NCBI GenBank assembly: GCA_036788195.1
Contig: DAIQNX010000002.1
Span: forward strand, 62,001 to 126,000
Direction: 5' to 3'
From: CALFXN01 sp937957815
Lineage (GTDB): Bacteria; Synergistota; Synergistia; Synergistales; Aminobacteriaceae
DNA: 64,000 nt
Part shown: in pieces, positions 58,009-64,000 of the stretch
How positions within the stretch are numbered: the stretch's first letter is position 1
Layout of the letters: each line of letters opens with the position of its first letter
Program-made: the position numbers and the translations under genes
Notes under the pieces: generated by a model
Seen by the model: only the letters and a program-made list of their open reading frames with translations
What the model was told of the DNA's origin: nothing
The model's database searches: none

Positions 58009-58824
58009 ATGTTCGATCTCTTCAGGTGGCATGATTTCCTCGACATAGCGATCGTTTCCTTTATCATCTACAAACTTCTCCTGCTCCTTGTCGGAACACG
58101 GGCAATGCAGCTCGTCAAAGGGCTTATCATCATCGCGTTCCTCACGGTGGGTGCGAGGATCCTGGATATGAGAACTCTCTCCTGGTTCGTCGGAAAGGCT
58201 CTCGGAGTATTGCTCATCGCAATTCCGATCGTATTCCAGCCCGAACTCAGAAAAATGCTCGAGGAACTCGGGAGAGGGAACATCTGGCGTCGGGGGCGTT
58301 CACAGATACGCGCCGAATTTCTGAGCCAGGAGATCCTGCGTGCCCTCGTATCGATGAAGACGCAAAAGGTCGGGGCTCTCGTCGTGCTCCAGAGAAATAC
58401 CGGGCTCAAGGATTTCTGGAGGACCGCCGTTGTTCTGAACTCCGAGATTACGCAGGAACTTCTGTCGACTATTTTCTACCCCGGAACGCCGCTTCACGAC
58501 GGGGCGGTTATCATCGACAGAGACGTTCTGGTGGCGGCAGCCTGCTACCTTCCACTGACCGAGAACACAGATCTCGCACGATGGATCGGAACGCGTCACA
58601 GAGCCGCGCTCGGCGTGACTGAAGTCTCCGATGCGCTTGCCCTTGTCGTTTCGGAAGAACGGGGAGAAATCGCACTTACGATCAACGGACACCTGTCGCG
58701 AAATCTGAAAGACGCGCAGGTCTACAAACTGTTGCTGCACTATTTCGGTGCGGAGGAACCCATGAAGACCTCCCTGCGGAAGCGCATTCTCGACAGTCTG
58801 GCCGCATTCTGGACGAAGGAGTAG
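58009..58824 (+). CDS. cdaA: Diadenylate cyclase CdaA
   Basis: A 271-residue membrane-bound c-di-AMP synthase. Three N-terminal transmembrane helices (about residues 10-75) are followed by the DAC domain with LHDGAVII and GTRHRAALGVTEVSDA, the two motifs that bind ATP and metal. c-di-AMP controls potassium uptake and wall homeostasis. It lies in the classic cdaA-cdaR-glmM cluster, where CdaR and GlmM modulate the cyclase. Confidence 0.97.
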   Translation: MFDLFRWHDFLDIAIVSFIIYKLLLLLVGTRAMQLVKGLIIIAFLTVGARILDMRTLSWFVGKALGVLLIAIPIVFQPELRKMLEELGRGNIWRRGRSQIRAEFLSQEILRALVSMKTQKVGALVVLQRNTGLKDFWRTAVVLNSEITQELLSTIFYPGTPLHDGAVIIDRDVLVAAACYLPLTENTDLARWIGTRHRAALGVTEVSDALALVVSEERGEIALTINGHLSRNLKDAQVYKLLLHYFGAEEPMKTSLRKRILDSLAAFWTKE

Positions 58825-58829
58825 AGCCG

Positions 58830-60059
58830 ATGGGAGAGAAAATGAAACGACTCGACGATCTTTTGACGTCTCCCATGTTTCTGAGGGGAATTTCCGTTCT
58901 CATCGCCTTTTTCCTCTGGTTCTACGTTGGTGCGGATCGCATGGGTGATTCTATGAAAACCCTGCGTTGCAAGGTCGAGTATCTGAATGTCCCGCCGCAG
59001 ACGGTTCTGAAGACGGACGTCACCGAGGTAGACGTCCACGTTTCCGGGATGCGGACGATTCTCGCGACGCTCGGTTCGGACGCGATCGCGTGCGAGGTAG
59101 ACACGAGAGGGCTTTCCGTGGGAAAATACCGGCTTGCCGTCCGTACGGTCCTTCCGAAGGACGTAAAACTGATCGATATTTCTCCATCACAGATCGATAT
59201 CGAGATGATACGGTTCATCGACCGACTCATACCGGTTGAGATCGAAGTTCGCGAGGGACTGCCGTCCGGAGTTTACCTGGAATCGGTCGAGATTATCCCA
59301 AAGGACGTCACGGTTCGCGGGGTCGAAAAAGATCTTGCGAAAGTCGGCGGAGCCAGGGTTCGTCCGACGCTCGAAGAGCTTCAGCGCGGAGGGGAGCTTC
59401 TTCTTCCGGTAGATATCGCGAAATCGGAGGAATTCGAGAAGGACGTCACCGTCGAGCCTAAAAAAATCCGCTTGCGCGGTGTGCTTGTGAAGGGGATTCC
59501 CCAGAAAGCGTTTCCGATTCACGTCAATCTCGTCGGAAAACCTGCGGATGACTTCGATGTCAGGACGATTATGAGCGAACCCGCTGAAGCGATGATTCAG
59601 GGGCCGCAGCCGTTTCTGAATGGTATGCAGGCGGTCGAAACCGAATCGCTCGATATCGAGGGAATCTCGGGGGACAGGGAGTACCGGGTTCGGATCCTCA
59701 AACCGGCTGACGAGACAGTTCGGGTCGTCAGCCCGGAACAGGTGCGGGTTTCGGTTTCGCTGAAAAAAAAGGCGAAGGCGAAAACGCTCTCGCGAATCGC
59801 GGTCGGAATCGAAGGCAAGAGCGTATATCCGGCGTGGAGCGTCGATCCCTCTTTCGTCAATGTGACACTGGAGGGCACCCCGTCGGACCTGGCGACTCTC
59901 GAAAGCGCCGATCTGCCCTTCCGTGCCGTCGTGAATGTCACGAACGTAATTTCCAGGAAACTCCTCGTGCCTGTGCTGATCCGGAACATCGCATCGAAAA
60001 ATGTCCGTGTGCTCCGCGTCGAGCCGCAGAACGTAACGGTTACGGCGATTGTGGATTGA
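58830..60059 (+). CDS. cdaR: CdaR / YbbR-domain regulator of CdaA
   Basis: A 409-residue membrane-anchored protein. One N-terminal helix (GISVLIAFFLWFYV, about residues 20-33) is followed by four YbbR-type beta domains outside the membrane, with repeated VDVHVSGMR, VTVRGVEKDL, IRLRGVLV and VNVTLEGTPSDL strands. In Firmicutes it adjusts CdaA activity. AAGGAGTAGAGCCG precedes the ATG, 5 bases after cdaA. Confidence 0.93.
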   Translation: MGEKMKRLDDLLTSPMFLRGISVLIAFFLWFYVGADRMGDSMKTLRCKVEYLNVPPQTVLKTDVTEVDVHVSGMRTILATLGSDAIACEVDTRGLSVGKYRLAVRTVLPKDVKLIDISPSQIDIEMIRFIDRLIPVEIEVREGLPSGVYLESVEIIPKDVTVRGVEKDLAKVGGARVRPTLEELQRGGELLLPVDIAKSEEFEKDVTVEPKKIRLRGVLVKGIPQKAFPIHVNLVGKPADDFDVRTIMSEPAEAMIQGPQPFLNGMQAVETESLDIEGISGDREYRVRILKPADETVRVVSPEQVRVSVSLKKKAKAKTLSRIAVGIEGKSVYPAWSVDPSFVNVTLEGTPSDLATLESADLPFRAVVNVTNVISRKLLVPVLIRNIASKNVRVLRVEPQNVTVTAIVD

Positions 60060-60089
60060 TGAGGCTTCTGCAGGAAGGTGAGGCACATT

Positions 60090-61487
60090 ATGGAAGGTGA
60101 AAAGAAGGTTCGCTGTCTGTTCGGTACGGACGGTGTCCGGGACGTTGCAAACAAGGGATTGATGACACCGGAACTGGCGCTTCGGCTCGGACGTTCCTTC
60201 GTGCTTTACCTCACGGAACGCGGAGTTCCGCGGCCGCGCGTCGTCGTCGGCCGTGATACGAGACGTTCGGGAATCATGATCGAATCAGCCGTCGTCGCCG
60301 GGATGATGTCCGCGGGAGCGCATGTCCTCGATGCCGGAGTCATTCCGACGCCGGGAGTGAGCTTTCTCGTCCGGCATCGTCACGCGAACGGCGGGTGCAT
60401 CATCAGCGCGTCCCACAATCCTGCCGAATATAACGGGATCAAATTCCTCGACTGCGAAGGACGCAAACTTGCGGACGAATCCGAAGCGACAATCGAGGAG
60501 TATCTCGGGGATAATCTTATTGACGACTGGCGACCGACGGGCGCCTCAGTCGGGATTTCGGAGGACGTCTCTTCCGGCGGGGACGAATATTCGCAGTGGA
60601 TCCTGACGCTTCTTCATGAACCGAAACTCGCCGACTGTCCGGTCGTCGTCGACTGTGCGAATGGCGCGGCGGTTCCTGTTTTCGGGCGATTGTCGCAGCG
60701 GCTTCCCGGATGGAGCTTCATCGGGATGGAGCCGACAGGTCTGAACATAAACGAAGGCTTCGGCGTCATGCATATGGCGTCGCTCGCTGATTCCGTCCTA
60801 GCGAAACGCGCCTCGTTCGGTATAGCCTACGATGGGGACGCCGATCGAGTGCTCTGCGTCGACGGCTGCGGGAGAATCATCGACGGCGATATCATGCTGT
60901 GGGTTCTCGGACGCTGGTTGTCGCGTTCCGGGTCGCTCGGCAGCGGGGTTGTAGCGACTGTCATGAGCAACATGGCGCTCGAGGAACATCTCGTAGCGGA
61001 AGGGATCGAGGTCTTTCGTTGTCCCGTCGGCGACAGGTACGTCATGGAGACGATGAGGCATCACGGAGCCGCTCTCGGCGGTGAACAATCGGGACATATC
61101 ATCCTGTCGCAGTTCGTCATGACCGGTGACGGGCTTTGCACGGGATTCCTCTTTCTGCGTGCATGCGCTGAACTGGGAGAAGATATTTCCACGCTCGTCG
61201 ATCGTTTCGGCCGATATCCGCAACTGCTTCGGAACGTCGAGATGTCACGCGAATCGAGATTGAGCTTCGACAGGATCCGCGAAATATCGCAGTCTGCGGC
61301 GGATATGCTCGGAGACGAAGGACGCGTGTTGATACGGCCGTCGGGGACCGAACCTCTTCTCCGCGTTCTGGTCGAAGCGAAGGATCCGGACAAAATGCGC
61401 GAAGTGTCGGAAATCATTCTCGAACGCATCCGTTCCATCAACGGAAAAGAAGTCTCTCCACATTCTAAGGAGGCTGTTTCGCGGTGA
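60090..61487 (+). CDS. glmM: Phosphoglucosamine mutase
   Basis: A 465-residue enzyme that converts glucosamine-6-phosphate to glucosamine-1-phosphate for UDP-GlcNAc. The active-site phosphoserine is in SASHNP (IISASHNPAEYNG), the magnesium loop in YDGDADRVLCVD, the sugar loop in GGEQSGHI and the phosphate loop in RPSGTEPLLRV. ATG 60090 has GGAAGGTGAGG upstream; a GTG at 60078 would add four residues. In Firmicutes GlmM also inhibits CdaA. The stop overlaps galU by 4 bases. Confidence 0.97.
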   Translation: MEGEKKVRCLFGTDGVRDVANKGLMTPELALRLGRSFVLYLTERGVPRPRVVVGRDTRRSGIMIESAVVAGMMSAGAHVLDAGVIPTPGVSFLVRHRHANGGCIISASHNPAEYNGIKFLDCEGRKLADESEATIEEYLGDNLIDDWRPTGASVGISEDVSSGGDEYSQWILTLLHEPKLADCPVVVDCANGAAVPVFGRLSQRLPGWSFIGMEPTGLNINEGFGVMHMASLADSVLAKRASFGIAYDGDADRVLCVDGCGRIIDGDIMLWVLGRWLSRSGSLGSGVVATVMSNMALEEHLVAEGIEVFRCPVGDRYVMETMRHHGAALGGEQSGHIILSQFVMTGDGLCTGFLFLRACAELGEDISTLVDRFGRYPQLLRNVEMSRESRLSFDRIREISQSAADMLGDEGRVLIRPSGTEPLLRVLVEAKDPDKMREVSEIILERIRSINGKEVSPHSKEAVSR

Positions 61488-62362
61488 ATCATCGCATGAC
61501 CGATATGAAAGCGCCCGTTTCAAAGTGCCTGTTCCCTGCAGCCGGACTTGGAACGCGTTTTCTTCCCGCAACGAAAGAAACGCCGAAGGAAATGCTACCA
61601 CTTGTCGACCGTCCGATCATCTCCTACGGAGTCGAAGAGGCCGTCGCCTCGGGATGCAGCGATATCGTCATCATCACTGGAAGAACGAAACGATCGATGG
61701 AGGATTATTTCGATCGTTCCTGGGAGCTCGAAGCGTTGCTCGAGCAGAGGGGAAAGAAGGAACTTCTCGAAAGGGTCCGGAGCGTGTCCGAGGGGAAAAA
61801 CATCGTCTATGCGCGCCAGCCGGAGCCGTTGGGGTTGGGACATGCCGTCTCTTGCGGAGAACCATTTTGCCGCGACGGGTTCTTTGGAGTCATACTGCCC
61901 GACGACGTCATGATCGGCGAGCCGCCGGTGCTCTCCCAGCTGGTTTCCGTACACGACAGGCTTGGCGGCAGCGTAATCGCGCTCGAGGAGGTTTCCGAGG
62001 AGGATACCGCCCGCTACGGGGTGGTTGCGGCGGAGCGCGTCGAGGATAACGTGTACCGGATTCTCGATCTGGTCGAAAAACCGGGACCTGAAAAGGCTCC
62101 GAGCAGGCTTGCGATCATGGGAAGATACGTTCTCTCCCCGACAATCTTTCCTCTGATTCGCGACGTTCGCCCGGGGGCGGGGGGGGAGATTCAGCTCACG
62201 GATGCGATCCGGCTCCTGAAGGACGTTGAGTCCCTCTGGGGAGTCGTGTATTCGGGAAAGCGGCTGGATTGCGGAACCCAAACGGGGTGGCTGTACGCGA
62301 ACGTAGCGATGGCGATGCGCGATCCCGTGTTGCGCCGTGTCGTCGAGAGCGCGCTTTCCTGA
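61484..62362 (+). CDS. galU: UTP-glucose-1-phosphate uridylyltransferase
   Basis: A 292-residue nucleotidyltransferase that makes UDP-glucose. The nucleotide loop FPAAGLGTRFLPATKETPKE, ARQPEPLGLGHAV, PDDVMIG, VEKP and GGEIQLTDAI are typical of GalU. GTG 61484, in GTGA overlap with glmM and preceded by AAGGAGG, is chosen; ATG 61496 or 61505 would shorten it by four to seven residues. It links the amino-sugar cluster to envelope polysaccharide precursors. Confidence 0.95.
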   Translation: MNHRMTDMKAPVSKCLFPAAGLGTRFLPATKETPKEMLPLVDRPIISYGVEEAVASGCSDIVIITGRTKRSMEDYFDRSWELEALLEQRGKKELLERVRSVSEGKNIVYARQPEPLGLGHAVSCGEPFCRDGFFGVILPDDVMIGEPPVLSQLVSVHDRLGGSVIALEEVSEEDTARYGVVAAERVEDNVYRILDLVEKPGPEKAPSRLAIMGRYVLSPTIFPLIRDVRPGAGGEIQLTDAIRLLKDVESLWGVVYSGKRLDCGTQTGWLYANVAMAMRDPVLRRVVESALS

Positions 62363-62399
62363 AAGGAAGGGGGAGAGAAAAGAGAAAAAAACGCGCTGA

Positions 62400-62570
62400 T
62401 CTTTTACCGAAGCGCCAGGACTGGTCTATGCCAGTTGACGAGGACGGGGGAGAATCGAACGTTCGGCGGATGCCCTCGGGGTGTGGAACGCGCCCGCAAA
62501 GCCTGAAACCCCGAAAGACGGGGAGCGATTCCCGGGACAAGGGACGGCAGTTCCGTGTGTTCGAAAAGGC
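62400..62570 (+). ncRNA. glmS ribozyme/riboswitch (glucosamine-6-phosphate)
   Basis: The conserved core is readable: AGCGCCAGGACT (62411 on), GTTGACGAGG near 62434, TTCGGCGGATGCCCTCGGGG near 62461, then P3/P4 pairings such as CCCCGAAAGACGGGG. Self-cleavage is expected between A62411 and G62412, just 5' of GCGCC, when GlcN6P acts as coenzyme; the cleaved mRNA is then degraded. It fills most of the 222-bp galU-glmS gap. Confidence 0.92.
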
Positions 62571-62584
62571 GGTGCAGAAGACTC

Positions 62585-64000
62585 ATGTGCGGAATCGTTG
62601 GCTACGTGGGCTACAGGACGGCTGTGGACGTCCTCCTCGATGGAATGAAACGGCTAGAATACCGCGGATACGACTCCGCGGGGGTTGCGGTTTCCAATGA
62701 CGGATTATTGAAGATCGTCAAGGAAGTCGGAAAAGTATCGGATCTCGAAAGGATCCTGGTGAACGAAAAACTTCCGGGAACGCGCGGAATCGGTCATACG
62801 CGATGGGCGACGCATGGAGGCGTGTCTGTCGTCAATGCTCATCCGCACTGTGACGAATGCCGGAAGATCGTTCTCGTTCACAACGGGATCATCGAAAACT
62901 ATCAGAAGATCAAGGACGAACTCTCCGACGAGGGCGTCGCTTTTCTTTCCCAAACGGATACGGAGGTCGCTGCGCAGCTTCTTTCCAGGATGTTCGATGG
63001 CGATCCGATCGAGGCGCTCGTCCGGCTGAATCGCCGTCTCACGGGATCATTCGCTCTCGTCGTCATCATGAACGACGTGCCGGACAAAATCTATTGCATC
63101 CGCAGGGGATCGCCGCTCGTTCTCGGCAGCGCGAAGGGCGAGGCGTTCTGTGCTTCGGACGTTCCGGCACTGTTGCCGTATACGCAGGATGTCTGCTACC
63201 TCGAAGACGGCGACATCGCGGAACTCGGTACCGGGGGAGTCCGCGTCTTCGACATGAACGGAAAGAGGCGGCACCCGAAGGAAACGCACATCGACTGGGA
63301 TGTGACCATGGTCGACAAATGCGGGTTCCCGCATTTTATGCTGAAGGAGATGAATGAACAGAGCGGGGTTCTCCGAAACGCTCTCGAAGGGCGCCTGAAG
63401 GACGACCTCTTCGACCTCTCGGCGGAAATGAAACTTTCCCCTTCGGAAGCGCGGGAAATAAACCGCGTGCATTTCGTCGCCTGCGGTTCGTCATACTATG
63501 CGGCTCTTTCCGCAGAGCGACTCTTCGAAAGAATGGCCGATTGCGATATCAGGGTCGATGTTTCCTCGGAATACCGGTACAGGAAATTTCCCATCGACGA
63601 GAAAACGCTCGCGGTTTTCGTTTCGCAGTCAGGAGAAACGGCGGATACTCTCGCGGCGGTCCGGCGCGCGCGTTCCGAAGGCGCCAGAACGTGTGCGATC
63701 ACCAACGTCCCGGGATCCACGATCACCCGGGACGTTGCCGATGTTCTGCAGCTCAGGGCGGGACCGGAGATAGGGGTTGCGGCGACGAAGACATTCATGG
63801 CGCAGATGGGCACGCTCTCCATCCTTTCGCTCTATCTTGCGAGACTTCGTGGGACGTCGGATGAAAGCGAACAAAAACGATTCGCGGATGCGTTCAGGCT
63901 TCTGCCGTACAAACTCGAGTCCGTTCTTCAGTCGTATCCCACGATTCAGTCTCTCGCGAAAAAATACGCGACGGCAAAGGACTTCCTTTTCCTCGGACGC
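62585..64000 (+). CDS. glmS: Glutamine-fructose-6-phosphate aminotransferase (3' end outside window)
   Basis: The first 472 residues of the roughly 610-residue enzyme that makes glucosamine-6-phosphate. The nucleophile is Cys2 in MCGIVGYVGY. The glutaminase domain has GIGHTRWATHGG and HNGIIENY. The first SIS domain shows VACGSSYYAAL, FVSQSGETADTLAA and AATKTFMAQM. Expression is under the upstream ribozyme. The frame is open at the window end, so the second SIS domain is incomplete here. The ribosome-binding site (AAGGCGGTG) is about 14 bases away and weak. Confidence 0.97.
   Translation, partial: MCGIVGYVGYRTAVDVLLDGMKRLEYRGYDSAGVAVSNDGLLKIVKEVGKVSDLERILVNEKLPGTRGIGHTRWATHGGVSVVNAHPHCDECRKIVLVHNGIIENYQKIKDELSDEGVAFLSQTDTEVAAQLLSRMFDGDPIEALVRLNRRLTGSFALVVIMNDVPDKIYCIRRGSPLVLGSAKGEAFCASDVPALLPYTQDVCYLEDGDIAELGTGGVRVFDMNGKRRHPKETHIDWDVTMVDKCGFPHFMLKEMNEQSGVLRNALEGRLKDDLFDLSAEMKLSPSEAREINRVHFVACGSSYYAALSAERLFERMADCDIRVDVSSEYRYRKFPIDEKTLAVFVSQSGETADTLAAVRRARSEGARTCAITNVPGSTITRDVADVLQLRAGPEIGVAATKTFMAQMGTLSILSLYLARLRGTSDESEQKRFADAFRLLPYKLESVLQSYPTIQSLAKKYATAKDFLFLGR

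Noticed and set aside
1..64000. Mobile elements, prophage, CRISPR or defence islands
   Set aside because: No transposase, integrase, repeat array or compositional break was seen; gene order is that of conserved housekeeping clusters.

Overview
The window is an ordinary, densely packed bacterial chromosome segment. It is GC-rich, about 90% coding, and has many 4-bp ATGA/GTGA overlaps. No mobile element, phage gene, insertion sequence or CRISPR array was seen. The gene content suggests an anaerobic, flagellated diderm of the Synergistota type that ferments amino acids. It combines Firmicutes-like RNA regulation (a threonyl T-box, a glmS ribozyme, a HutP-family protein, CdaA/CdaR) with an envelope DegP, a TAXI-type TRAP binding protein and an ornithine/alanine racemase-like enzyme. 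The phylum call is inference from gene content and order, at about 0.7.

Layout. 1-6.0 kb: the end of one gene and a PHP-domain protein (+), facing a compact seven-gene histidine operon (-) hisZ-G-B-H-A-F-IE; hisC and hisD are not here. 6.1-9.6 kb: radA, nfeD and a slipin. 9.7-15.6 kb: leuS, holA, rpsT (-) and a DinG-type helicase. 15.5-18 kb: the origin-type cluster rpmH-rnpA-yidD-yidC-khpB with a strong terminator. 18-21.3 kb: degP, and a convergent OmpR-type response regulator and kinase. 21.4-24.7 kb: rpsO, pnp, dut. 24.7-32.2 kb: T-box-thrS, infC-rpmI-rplT and pheST. 32.2-36.9 kb: a small coiled-coil protein, zapA, cvpA, mutS2 and a Sel1-repeat protein. 36.9-40.1 kb: tRNA-Arg(CCG), an AlaX-type editing protein, a TAXI binding protein (-) and a HutP-family protein. 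40.1-44.1 kb: rpmE-thyX-DUF1385-prfA-prmC. 44.1-48.4 kb: a thioredoxin reductase with an extra C-terminal domain, a PfkB-family kinase, fliS, flgN and an M48 protease. 48.4-58 kb: dnaX-dnaE-pyk-NUDIX-nfo-racemase. 58-64 kb: cdaA-cdaR-glmM-galU, the glmS ribozyme and glmS, which runs off the window end.

How it fits together. Most genes serve translation (synthetases, ribosomal proteins, IF3, RF1 and its methylase, tRNA editing), replication and repair (DnaX, DnaE, HolA, RadA, MutS2, DinG, Nfo) and the envelope (YidC, DegP, CdaA/R, GlmM/S, GalU). Regulation is largely at RNA level. Many promoters I could place carry a TGn extended -10. Nothing here is clearly an undescribed multi-gene system. 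The most distinctive items are the HutP-family regulator beside rpmE, a thioredoxin reductase fused to a domain with no CxxC, a PfkB kinase with an altered anion-hole motif, an ATA start codon for infC, and the odd start of rnpA.
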